Shown here piece by piece: positions 33,940-42,939 of a stretch of DNA of 64,000 nucleotides. Both the position numbers and the translations under genes were made by a program. How positions within the stretch are numbered: position 1 is the stretch's first letter; each line of letters begins with the position of its first letter. The notes under the pieces were generated by a model, which was given only the letters and a program-made list of their open reading frames with translations, searched no databases and was not told where the DNA came from. The stretch is from Klebsiella pneumoniae (GTDB lineage Bacteria > Myxococcota_A > UBA796 > SXON01): assembly GCA_945862325.1 (NCBI GenBank), contig CAMAXZ010000002.1, forward strand, positions 1-64,000, read 5' to 3'.

Positions 33940-34581
33940 ATGCCGCACAACGCCCCGAGCGACGAAGCCGAGCTCGCGCTGGTCGAGGCGCTTCGCCGAT
34001 GCGACGAGCGGTCGTTCGCGGCCCTCGTGTCCCTGCACCATGCCGCCATGGTGCGGCTTGCCCGCGCGTACGTGCGGACGGACAGCGTCGCGGAGGAGGT
34101 GGCGCAAGACGCCTGGCTCGCCCTCTTTCAGGGCGTGGATCGGTTCGAGGGGCGAAGCGCGCTCCGCACCTGGCTCGGGAGGGTCGTCGCCAATCTCGCG
34201 CGGACCCGCGCCACGCGTGAGGCGAGGTGCGTGCCGTTGTCGAGCTTCGAGGGGGTTGACGGTCCCACGGTCGATCCCAGCGCGTTCCACCCGCCGGGCA
34301 CGTTTCTGGAGGGGCACTGGGCGACCCCGCCCGCGCGATGGGACGAGTCCCCCGACGGCCCGCTGCACGCGGAGCAGACCCTGCGCGTCGTGCGGGACGC
34401 GATCGCCGCGCTGCCCGACCAGCAGGCGGCGGTGATGACCCTGCGGGACATCGACGGGTGGACCGCCGACGAGGTGTGCAGCGCCCTGGGGCTGAGCGAG
34501 GGCAACCAGCGTGTCCTCCTCCATCGCGCCCGCGCGCGCGTGCGCGCGGCGATCGCGGCTTCGCTGGGGAGGCGAGATTGA
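33940..34581 (+). CDS. ECF RNA polymerase sigma factor
   Basis: The 213-residue sigma factor has region 2 (SFAALVSLHHAAMVRLARAY, then EEVAQDAWLALFQGVDRFEG and LRTWLGRVVANLAR) and region 4 (LPDQQAAVMTLRDIDGWTAD and LGLSEGNQRVLLHRARAR). An unusual 40-residue linker rich in Pro and Asp joins them. It is followed after 49 bases by a zinc anti-sigma gene and then DoxX and the Cys-repeat gene. Downstream genes carry a shared GTGTAACG element (34881 and 35435) that may be its -35. It lies 27 bases after the sulfotransferase gene, so read-through from the cassette is possible. Confidence 0.9.
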   Translation: MPHNAPSDEAELALVEALRRCDERSFAALVSLHHAAMVRLARAYVRTDSVAEEVAQDAWLALFQGVDRFEGRSALRTWLGRVVANLARTRATREARCVPLSSFEGVDGPTVDPSAFHPPGTFLEGHWATPPARWDESPDGPLHAEQTLRVVRDAIAALPDQQAAVMTLRDIDGWTADEVCSALGLSEGNQRVLLHRARARVRAAIAASLGRRD

Positions 34582-34630
34582 CTGAAACGTCTCGCGCGCT
34601 CGTGGGACCAAGCGTGGTGGAGGGCTCCTC

Positions 34631-34906
34631 GTGCTGACCGGCGCATGTCGCGACTTCGTGGAACAGGTGACCGACGCCCTCGAGGGCCGGCTGGCGGCGT
34701 TCGCGGCGACCCGCTTCTGGGCACACGCCGCGGTGTGTGAGGGCTGCGCGCGCTACCTCCGCCAGATCCGCGCCACGGTGGAGCTCGCGTCGGGATTGGC
34801 GACGGCCTCGGTGCCCCCTCAGACGGACGCGACGCTGCGTGACGCGTTCGCGGGCTGGACGCGCGCGCGGCGCACGTCGCGTGTAACGGACTCCGGCGAC
34901 GATTGA
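34631..34906 (+). CDS. Zinc-finger anti-sigma factor (ZAS type)
   Basis: The 91-residue protein starts at GTG and has the zinc anti-sigma motif HAAVCEGC (His 32, Cys 36, Cys 39) in a small helical domain. It lacks a transmembrane segment, so it is a soluble anti-sigma factor, likely responding to oxidants or metals through its zinc site. Its place directly after the ECF gene makes it the cognate regulator. A GTGTAACG promoter element overlaps its 3' end. Confidence 0.8.
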   Translation: MLTGACRDFVEQVTDALEGRLAAFAATRFWAHAAVCEGCARYLRQIRATVELASGLATASVPPQTDATLRDAFAGWTRARRTSRVTDSGDD

Positions 34907-34907
34907 C
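34881..34907 (+). promoter_or_regulatory. Candidate ECF promoter upstream of doxX-like gene
   Basis: GTGTAACG, 11 bases, CGATTGAC. The same layout (GTGTAACG, 11 bases, CGCTCGAC) occurs before the Cys-repeat gene, and both lie 66-70 bases before their start codons. This repetition beside an ECF sigma gene suggests its own target promoters. Confidence 0.5.
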
Positions 34908-34946
34908 CATGGGGAGCGCCCAACCACACGCGGCGCCCGGAGCCTC

Positions 34947-35420
34947 ATGAACCTGTCTTCGCTCGTGGCGCTCTACGCGCGCCTCGGCTCGCTGCTCGAC
35001 CACGGCCAGTCGCCGCTCCTCCTGCTCCTTCGCCTGCACTGGGGCTATCAATTCGTCCTCACCGGTGTCGGCAAGCTTCAGAACCTCGAGCGTACCGCCG
35101 CCTTCTTCGCCGACCTGGGCATCCCGGCGCCCATGATCAACGCCGCGTTCGCGGGCGCCACCGAGGCGGGCGGCGGGGCGCTCCTGTTCCTCGGGCTCGG
35201 GAGCCGGATCGCCGCGGTGCCGTTGATCGGCACGATGTGCGTCGCGTACGCGACCGCCCACACCGAAGAGCTGACGGGCATCTTCTCGGACCCGGACACC
35301 TTCACGTCGGCGCCGCCGTTCCTGTTCCTGCTCACGTCGCTCGTCGTGCTCGTCTTCGGGCCCGGCCGGTACTCCCTCGACGCGGTGCTCGCCGCGCGTA
35401 CCGCCACGACCACCCACTGA
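34947..35420 (+). CDS. DoxX-family membrane protein
   Basis: The 157-residue protein has four transmembrane helices and the DoxX signature HWGYQFVLTGVGKLQNLERT, then FFADLGIPAPMINAAFAGATEAGGG. DoxX proteins appear with redox, thiol-stress and bufferin-type operons. It is the third gene of the sigma/anti-sigma unit, 85 bases before the Cys-repeat protein. Its likely role is an electron-transfer or quinone-linked partner, inferred from context. Confidence 0.88.
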   Translation: MNLSSLVALYARLGSLLDHGQSPLLLLLRLHWGYQFVLTGVGKLQNLERTAAFFADLGIPAPMINAAFAGATEAGGGALLFLGLGSRIAAVPLIGTMCVAYATAHTEELTGIFSDPDTFTSAPPFLFLLTSLVVLVFGPGRYSLDAVLAARTATTTH

Positions 35421-35434
35421 TTCCTGCGCCGGCC

Positions 35435-35461
35435 GTGTAACGAACCCGCGCACCGCTCGAC
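35435..35461 (+). promoter_or_regulatory. Candidate ECF promoter upstream of the Cys-repeat gene
   Basis: GTGTAACG (35435-35442), 11 bases, CGCTCGAC (35454-35461), 70 bases before the start codon. It matches the element at 34881 in sequence and spacing. Confidence 0.5.
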
Positions 35462-35504
35462 TGTTCCGTAGCCGAATCCTCCGGCCGCACCCTCAGGAGA
35501 ACAA

Positions 35505-35942
35505 ATGAACGCTTCCATCCTCGCCCGTCCCGTCCTCGTCGGCGCCGTCTTCTCCGGCCTCCTCCTCGGCACCGCCACGGCCGCCACGCCCAACGCGCCG
35601 GCCGTCGGCGAGCGCGTCACCGAAGGCAACTCGTGCGGCGGCAAGGGCGGCTGCGGCTCCAGCGGGACCTCCACCGCGTCCACGGCCACCGCCGAGAAGC
35701 ACTCCTGCAAGGGCCTGAACACCTGCAAGGGCACCGGCGGCTGCAAGACCGGCGACAACGGCTGCTCCGGCAAGAACAGCTGCAAGGGCAAGGGCGGCTG
35801 CGCCACGGCCGAGAAGCACAGCTGCAAGGGTCAGAACACCTGCAAGAGCCAGGGCGGCTGCAAGACCGGCGACAACGGCTGCGCCGGCAAGAACAGCTGC
35901 AAGGGCAAGGGCGGCTGCGCCGTTCCCGTCGTCCACAAGTGA
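35505..35942 (+). CDS. Secreted Cys/Gly/Lys-rich repeat protein, bufferin-type (BufA2-like) metallophore precursor candidate
   Basis: The 145-residue protein has a signal peptide (about 1-26) and 14 cysteines spaced nearly evenly by six residues (44, 50, 68, 74, 80, 87, 93, 99, 107, 113, 119, 126, 132, 138). Two 39-residue repeats (63-101 and 102-140) each contain HSCKG, NTCK, GGCKTGDNGC and KNSCKGKGGC. This composition and the sigma, anti-sigma and DoxX neighbours match bufferin-type periplasmic copper-binding RiPP precursors. The usual modifying partners (DUF692 and DUF2063 proteins) are not in the window, so modification is unproven. A strong AGGAG precedes the ATG. It could also be an unmodified metal sponge. 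Confidence 0.75.
   Translation: MNASILARPVLVGAVFSGLLLGTATAATPNAPAVGERVTEGNSCGGKGGCGSSGTSTASTATAEKHSCKGLNTCKGTGGCKTGDNGCSGKNSCKGKGGCATAEKHSCKGQNTCKSQGGCKTGDNGCAGKNSCKGKGGCAVPVVHK
35691..35924 (+). repeat. Tandem duplication, two 117-base units inside the Cys-repeat gene
   Basis: Units 35691-35807 and 35808-35924 each encode 39 residues with six cysteines and are nearly identical at the DNA level, implying a recent in-frame duplication. The N-terminal GNSCGGKGGC may be a remnant of a further unit. Confidence 0.85.
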
Positions 35943-36005
35943 GCTGAGCGAGGGCACCCGCGCCCCGCGACCGGGCTACGTGCGCGCGCGACGGCGGGGG
36001 CTCTC

Positions 36006-36755
36006 TTGAAGGTCGCGATCATCACCGGCGCATCCACGGGCATCGGAGCGGCGCTGGCGCGCGAGCTAGGCAAACGAGGTTGGGCGGTGGGCCTCGTCGC
36101 CCGGCGCCTCGACCTGCTCGAGCAGGTCGCGGCGGACATCCGCGCCGCCGGGGGGTCCGCGGCGGCCGCCACGGCGGACGTGACGGCACGCGACCAGGTC
36201 GAAGCCGCGGTGACCGCGCTCGAAGCCGCGTTGGGGCCGTGCGATCTGCTCGTCGCGAACGCGGGCGCCGGTGGGCCTGCCTCCGCGAAGAAGGTCCCGA
36301 TCGAGGCGGCGATCAGCCAGATGCGACTGAACTACGAGGGGGTCGTGTACGCCACGGGGGCGGTGCTGCCGGGCATGCTCGAGCGGCGATCCGGGCACCT
36401 CGCGGTGGTGTCGAGCCTCGCCGCGCACCGCGGGGTGCCGGGCAGCGGGCCGTACTGCGCCAGCAAGGCCGCGGTCAGCACCCTCTACGAGAGCTTCCGG
36501 CTCGATCTCGCCGGTACCGGCATCGCGGTCACCACGGTCCACCCCGGCTTCGTGACGACGCCGCTGACCGAACGGCTCCGGCAGCCGATGCCGTTCGTGA
36601 TGAGCGCGGAGCGCGCGGCGGTCATCATCGCCGACGGGCTGGAGCGGCGCCGCCTGGACATCAGCTTCCCCTGGCAGACGGCCACCCTGATGAACGTCAT
36701 GCGGGTCGTTCCGGGGCCCCTTTGGGCGTGGCTCATCCGCGGGCGGGCGACGTAG
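36006..36755 (+). CDS. Short-chain dehydrogenase/reductase
   Basis: The 249-residue SDR has the cofactor motif TGASTGIGAALA, the structural NAGAG, the catalytic Ser in VVSSLAAHRG and the YxxxK pair in YCASKAAVS. Arg near VARRLDLL suggests NADP preference. It starts at TTG, with MKVAIITGAS fitting the usual SDR N terminus, so no residues seem to be missing. The C-terminal hydrophobic patch (VMRVVPGPLWAWLI) hints at membrane association. It converges with and overlaps the next gene by 23 bases. Confidence 0.92.
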   Translation: MKVAIITGASTGIGAALARELGKRGWAVGLVARRLDLLEQVAADIRAAGGSAAAATADVTARDQVEAAVTALEAALGPCDLLVANAGAGGPASAKKVPIEAAISQMRLNYEGVVYATGAVLPGMLERRSGHLAVVSSLAAHRGVPGSGPYCASKAAVSTLYESFRLDLAGTGIAVTTVHPGFVTTPLTERLRQPMPFVMSAERAAVIIADGLERRRLDISFPWQTATLMNVMRVVPGPLWAWLIRGRAT

Positions 36756-37683
36756 CGCGGGCGCGGAACCACGCGACCGTACGGGCGATCGCCTCGTCGT
36801 GACCGACGTGCTCGCCGCCGAAGGCGGCGTCGAACTTGGCGTGGCGAAAATCGTAGTCCATGCGCCACTGGTACTCCATCTCGCCGAGCTCGCGGAGCAC
36901 CGGGACGAACCACCCGAGCACGGTGAGCAGCGGTCGGGGCATGGCCGAGAGCCGCGGGGGAGCGCCGAGCGCGCCGTAGATCAGGGCGATCATCGCGCGT
37001 TGCGTGAGGGGCGGCGGGCACGGCATGTGCCACGTCTGGCCCATCGCGTCGTCGTGCTCGCCGACGCGGACCATGCCGCGCCCGAAGTCGTCGGAGAAGA
37101 TGAAGGTGTGACGGGCGTCGGGGTCGCCGAAGACATTGGCCGCCTTGCCCGCGACGGCACGGCCGAACACCTCGTCGCCGTAGTTCGTCGTGATGCCCGC
37201 GCCGGGGCCGTAGTAGTCCGGCCCGCGGGCGAGCGCGGCGCGGACGGTGCCGGCCTTGTGGGCGGCGAGGAGCTCCTCGTTGAGCTTCGCTCGAAGCTCG
37301 CCCTTCTTCGAGCACGGGGCGAGGGGGGTGTCTTCGGTGAAGGGCCCGTCGACCTTGCCGTACGGGTACACGTTCTCGCAGGTGACGAGCCGTGCGCCCA
37401 CCCGAGCGGCGGCCTCGACCACGCCGCGCTGCATCCCCGGGTACTGCGCCGGCCAATCGGTGTAGGGCGGCGCCGCGCAGAAGTACACCGTCGCGGCGCC
37501 CCGGGCCGCCTCGGTCGCCGCCGCGGCGTCCGACACGTCCGCGCGCGCGACCTCCGCGCCCGCGGGTACCGAGCCCTTCCCGCTCCGCGACACCAGGCGT
37601 ACGCGGTGCCCTCGCGCGAGCGCGTTCGTGGCGACCGCCTGCCCAAGGGCGCCGACGCCGAAGATCACGTGGAGATCGCTCAC
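36733..37683 (-). CDS. NAD(P)-dependent epimerase/dehydratase-family protein
   Basis: The 316-residue extended SDR starts (GTG) with VIFGVGALGQAVATNALARG, a Rossmann fold, and has CENVYPYGKVDG and a YYGPGAGI segment like those of nucleoside-sugar epimerase relatives. The canonical YxxxK is not evident (a CSKKGELRAK stretch lies where it is expected), so it may be atypical or non-catalytic. A GGAGGTG ribosome site precedes the GTG. It is divergent from the hypothetical gene at 37717, only 33 bases away. Confidence 0.8.
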   Translation of the reverse strand: MSDLHVIFGVGALGQAVATNALARGHRVRLVSRSGKGSVPAGAEVARADVSDAAAATEAARGAATVYFCAAPPYTDWPAQYPGMQRGVVEAAARVGARLVTCENVYPYGKVDGPFTEDTPLAPCSKKGELRAKLNEELLAAHKAGTVRAALARGPDYYGPGAGITTNYGDEVFGRAVAGKAANVFGDPDARHTFIFSDDFGRGMVRVGEHDDAMGQTWHMPCPPPLTQRAMIALIYGALGAPPRLSAMPRPLLTVLGWFVPVLRELGEMEYQWRMDYDFRHAKFDAAFGGEHVGHDEAIARTVAWFRARATSPARG

Positions 37684-37716
37684 GGGTACACCTCCGTGAC
37701 CGGCTAACCCCTCCGC

Positions 37717-38202
37717 ATGAACACCCCGCCCGACGACGACGCCACCGGCGAGCTCCTCACGCCCACGCTCATCCGCCGCGACGGCTGGATCGCCCGCGTG
37801 ATCAAGAACGAAGACGACGACGGGTGGGCGGTCGAGATGACGCGGTTCGGCGACCCCGAGCCGGCGCTGGTGGGGCCGTGGACCATGGGCCGTGACAAGA
37901 AGAACCCCAAGCCCCTCGACATCCCCGCCTTCAACACCCTCGTCAAGACGGCGCGCGAGGTCATCCGTCGGCACGAGCACGCGGCCCACGCGCGCCTCCA
38001 TCGATCGTTCAGTTGGACCGACGCCGATGGCCGTCGCCTCCGCGCCACCCTCGACATCGCCCCGGACGAGGACGATCCCCGGGCGGTCCTGTGCTGCTTC
38101 GACGACGTCACCGGGGAGCCGATCCGGCGAGCCCAGGTCGCGCCGAACTATCGCCTGACCGCGACGCGGCTCGACCGCTTCCTGGCGACGGGGGAGGTGT
38201 AG
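37717..38202 (+). CDS. Hypothetical protein
   Basis: The 161-residue protein has an acidic N terminus (PPDDDATGE), a probable beta-rich central fold (DDGWAVEMTRFGDPEPALVG) and a basic helical stretch near AREVIRRHEHAAHARLHR. It has no signal peptide, membrane segment or known motif. The start follows TAACCC by six bases. It reads as a real gene from codon use but I do not recognise it. Confidence 0.65.
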   Translation: MNTPPDDDATGELLTPTLIRRDGWIARVIKNEDDDGWAVEMTRFGDPEPALVGPWTMGRDKKNPKPLDIPAFNTLVKTAREVIRRHEHAAHARLHRSFSWTDADGRRLRATLDIAPDEDDPRAVLCCFDDVTGEPIRRAQVAPNYRLTATRLDRFLATGEV

Positions 38203-38282
38203 GTCGGGCGCGCTCCCCCCGTGAGAGACCACCGTGAGGTTCGGGGCCGCAAGGCCGGTGCTAGGGTCGTCCGGGGATCACC

Positions 38283-39608
<1,326 letters not shown>

Positions 39609-39619
39609 GCCGGGGCGGC

Positions 39620-40117
39620 TCAGTCCTCGGTCGCCACGGACAGCCGCGCGCGGCGCACGAGCACCGCCGCGGCCGCGGCGAGCGACGCCACGAGCCCAAG
39701 GGGGAACCAGAGCGTCGCGGCCTCGGGCCAGGCCGAGATCGCGACCGCCGCGAGCAGGTGCGGCACCGCCGCGAGCACGAGCCAACCGTCGACGGTGAAC
39801 GCCGTCACGGCGACGACGGCGGCGTAGCACACCGCGTCGGCGCGGAGGGTGTCCGCCGGGAGGGTACCCCCGACCCAGCCGCCGATGCGGATCATCACCG
39901 AGGCGCCGAGCGTGACGAAGACGCTCCCGACGAACCCGCGTGACACGCGGTTGGCCATCACCCAGGCACGGAACAGCCACACCCAGACCGAGACGATGGC
40001 GCACCCCAAGAGCGCGAGCGCTACGAGGTCGCGGGGGAGGATCTCGTCCGGGCTCCGGGTGGACGACCGCCGCCTCAGCCGCCGAGCAGCGCGGCGGGGT
40101 CGCCGCCGAGCCCCCAC
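39620..40117 (-). CDS. Hypothetical membrane protein
   Basis: A protein of up to 165 residues with four hydrophobic segments (about 30-50, 62-80, 95-125 and 130-155) follows the kinase gene. The start is unclear: GTG at 40117 gives an Arg-rich head and overlaps the kinase by 43 bases, whereas CTG at the kinase stop or an inner TTG would give shorter forms. The body (SPDEILPRDLVALALLG onward) looks genuine. It is probably the third gene of the FHA-kinase operon. Confidence 0.55.
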   Translation of the reverse strand: MGARRRPRRAARRLRRRSSTRSPDEILPRDLVALALLGCAIVSVWVWLFRAWVMANRVSRGFVGSVFVTLGASVMIRIGGWVGGTLPADTLRADAVCYAAVVAVTAFTVDGWLVLAAVPHLLAAVAISAWPEAATLWFPLGLVASLAAAAAVLVRRARLSVATED

Positions 40118-42939
40118 AACGCGCGCGCCCGCGAGACCAACGCGTCGGCCGGGGTGTCGAGAAGGCCGAGGTCCCAGAAGCGAACCGTTCGATCCCAGCT
40201 CGCGCTCATCAACCACGACCCGTCGGGGCCGAACTCCACGGAGCTCACGCGGGAGGTGTGGCCGCGGAAGCGGGCGACGAGCGCGCCAGTGCGCGCGTCG
40301 AGGAGGGCGATCTCGCCGCCGAGGGTCGCGGCGGCGACGTGGCGACCGCTGTACGCGACGTCCATGATGTCGCCTTCGACCGGGTGACACGCGCCGTCCA
40401 GGCACACCTCGCCGGCGCGCGCGAACACGATGGGGCTGCCGCCATCGCCCACGTCTACGGCCACCGCGCCGGGCTCGCGCCGCACCTCGCGCCAGGACGC
40501 GCCTTCGAGGCGCCAGATCCCGCCGCCACCGTCGACGACGACGGCCGTGTCGCCGCTCGGGCTCGACGACCCGTCGAAGGGCCCGGGGCCGACCGGCGAT
40601 GTCGCCACGGAGCCGTCTTCGACGTCGATGACGTAGGCGCGGGCGGAGTACCCCACGCCCCATACCCGACCATCGGCGAGCCGCCCGCAACGACGGAGGA
40701 TCATCTCCTCCTCGAGGGGGCGCTGTTCGGCGCCGGGCCCGAGTCTCCGCGGCACGGCGCCCATCGCCGCGCCGAGGAGCATCGCCCCCCCGCCGTACGC
40801 CGCACACTTCGCCACCCCGTCCCCCCAACCCCATGAGCGGAGTCCCCGGCCGTCCGCCGTCGAACGCTCGATGATCTGCCCGCCACCGAGCGCCACCGTG
40901 ACCGCGTCCCCGCTCGGCGCGGGCACCACCTGCGACACGCCGTTGTCGAACACCAGGCGGGTGGGTCGCGGCATCGCGGGGAGGTTCCACCACTGCAGGG
41001 TGTCGCCGAGCAGAAGCACCTCGCCAGGGGCACGGCCCGGGTGCATGCGGCGCGTCCCCGCCGGCAAAGAGCCGACCCAAGTCGCGGTGTCCGGGTTCCA
41101 GATCCGCGGTCCGCCGCGCTCACCGAGCACCAGCACCGCCGCGGAGCCGGGCACCGCCTGAAGCGCGAGGACGCCGAGCGTGGGGCCCGCGAGCGGCGAG
41201 CTCAGCGTGCCGTCGGAGAGCGACACGGTCGACATCGCCCCGTCGAACCCCCCGACGAGGAGCGTGCCGTCCCGCTCTGCCAACGCCGACCAGGACGGCC
41301 GGCGGTCACCGACCACGACGCTGCGCTCGAGCGCGCCGTCGGTTCCGTACATCCGCACCACACCGTCGTCGCAGCCGACCAACAGTGACGCCCCCACGGC
41401 GAGCGTCGTGGAGCGATTGGCCGCGCACGTCTCGAACGCCGTGCCGACCCCGTCGGGGCGCAGCCACACCGACGTCGTGCCGCGCGTCGCGAACACCGTC
41501 GAGGACGACGCCGTCGGCCGCCACCCCGTGTCGGGCAAGACGTGCGAGAGGACGCCGTCCTCGAGGGCGAGCAGCGCGTCAGGGACCACGAGCAGGAGGC
41601 GCGCGTCGTGCCACACCGGGGTGTCCACGACGACGAGCTCGTGCGACTCGATGATCTCGCGCCGGTCGATGTCCCAGACCTCCACGCGCCCGTTCGCGGC
41701 GCATGCCAGCCGGGCGCCGTCGCGCGAGACCACGCCGACCTGACGGCACCGCGGGGGGAGCGCCCACTCCGACGCCAGGGCCGACGTCACGCGCGCGGTC
41801 GCCGCGATGACCCCGCGCGCGTCAGGGGACTCGACGTACCGGAGGGCGCGCGCGGCGAGCGTGTAGGCCTCCGGCAGCCGGTCGTCTCCGAGCGCCGTCA
41901 GCGCCTGGGCCGTCAGCGCCCCGGCGAGGTGAGTCTCGGCGACGCGACGCTCCCGATCCACGCGCGCCACGCCGGACGCGATCGCCGCGGTGAGCGCCGC
42001 CACGGCGACGGCGCCCACCGCCAGGGGCACGCGCCACGCCCACGCGAGGCGCGCGAGCAGCTCCCCGGGGGTGTAGTCATGCGCGAGCACGCGCCGCCCC
42101 GACAGCCAATGATCGAGGTCCTCCGCCAGGGCGCGCGCGTCTGGGTAGCGGTCCGCGGGGTCCGTCGCGACGCAGCGCCGCACGATCGCGACGAGGTCGC
42201 GCGGCGCGGCGAGGGCGTCGAGGGCGACGAGGTCCGGGGCGCGACGGGCGTCCAAGGGGGGTGGCCGCCCCGCGAGCAGCTCCCACATCGCGACGCCGAG
42301 GGCGAACACGTCCCCCTCGCGGCTCGGCGGGGCGCCGCTCGTGTGCTCCGGGCTCATGTATCGGGGGGTACCGGCGGGCCCGGGATCGACGATGCGGCGC
42401 CAATCGTCACGGGCGGTGTCGATCGGGGTCGCGAGGCCCCAATCGGCCACCTGTGTCTCGCCGAACTCGCCCACGATCACGTTGGATGGCTTGAGATCGC
42501 GGTGCACGATGCCCATCGAGTGCGCGTACGCGACCGCCTGACACGCGGCGAGCAGGTGGGGCAGCAGGGCCAGCCGGGCCGCGAGATCCGGGCAGTCCGC
42601 GAGCTGCTCCCGCAAGGTTCGTCCGCGGATGAGCCGCATCGTGTACCAAGCCTGCCCGTCCGTCTCTCCGGCGTCGTACACCGCCACGATCCCCGGGTGC
42701 TCGAGCTGCCCCGTGATCCACGCCTCCCGACGGAGGCGCGGCCCGAGCGCGGGCGTCGCCGCCACCTTCAGCGCCACCTGGCGCCGCAGGACGCCGTCGC
42801 GCGCGGCGTACACGAGCCCCATCCCGCCGCGCCCGATCAGCCCTTGTCGTGTGTAGCGCTCCGCGTTCGGTTCGCGCGGCTCCGCGTCGGTCTCGCTCGG
42901 GCCAGCGTCGCTCGGGTCGGGCGCGCTGTCGTCGGTCAC
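40075..42939 (-). CDS. Membrane-anchored Ser/Thr protein kinase with WD40-repeat sensor domain
   Basis: The 954-residue protein has an acidic N terminus, a kinase domain (about 28-282) with GRGGMGLVYAA, VALKVA (Lys 58), HRDLKPSN (147-154, Asp 148), DWG in place of DFG (166-168) and TPRYMSPEH, one transmembrane helix (about 304-323), and a C-terminal beta-propeller (about 380-940), ending in VRFWDLG. Catalytic residues appear intact. It starts at GTG overlapping the stop of the FHA regulator (GTGA), so the two are translationally coupled. The propeller probably senses an extracytoplasmic ligand. This PknB-like architecture is common in Myxococcota. Confidence 0.93.
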   Translation of the reverse strand: MTDDSAPDPSDAGPSETDAEPREPNAERYTRQGLIGRGGMGLVYAARDGVLRRQVALKVAATPALGPRLRREAWITGQLEHPGIVAVYDAGETDGQAWYTMRLIRGRTLREQLADCPDLAARLALLPHLLAACQAVAYAHSMGIVHRDLKPSNVIVGEFGETQVADWGLATPIDTARDDWRRIVDPGPAGTPRYMSPEHTSGAPPSREGDVFALGVAMWELLAGRPPPLDARRAPDLVALDALAAPRDLVAIVRRCVATDPADRYPDARALAEDLDHWLSGRRVLAHDYTPGELLARLAWAWRVPLAVGAVAVAALTAAIASGVARVDRERRVAETHLAGALTAQALTALGDDRLPEAYTLAARALRYVESPDARGVIAATARVTSALASEWALPPRCRQVGVVSRDGARLACAANGRVEVWDIDRREIIESHELVVVDTPVWHDARLLLVVPDALLALEDGVLSHVLPDTGWRPTASSSTVFATRGTTSVWLRPDGVGTAFETCAANRSTTLAVGASLLVGCDDGVVRMYGTDGALERSVVVGDRRPSWSALAERDGTLLVGGFDGAMSTVSLSDGTLSSPLAGPTLGVLALQAVPGSAAVLVLGERGGPRIWNPDTATWVGSLPAGTRRMHPGRAPGEVLLLGDTLQWWNLPAMPRPTRLVFDNGVSQVVPAPSGDAVTVALGGGQIIERSTADGRGLRSWGWGDGVAKCAAYGGGAMLLGAAMGAVPRRLGPGAEQRPLEEEMILRRCGRLADGRVWGVGYSARAYVIDVEDGSVATSPVGPGPFDGSSSPSGDTAVVVDGGGGIWRLEGASWREVRREPGAVAVDVGDGGSPIVFARAGEVCLDGACHPVEGDIMDVAYSGRHVAAATLGGEIALLDARTGALVARFRGHTSRVSSVEFGPDGSWLMSASWDRTVRFWDLGLLDTPADALVSRARALWGLGGDPAALLGG

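Noticed and set aside
36733-36755. Tail-to-tail overlap of the SDR and epimerase genes as evidence of a frameshift
   Set aside because: Both proteins end with normal lengths for their families. A 23-base convergent overlap is compatible with the dense layout.
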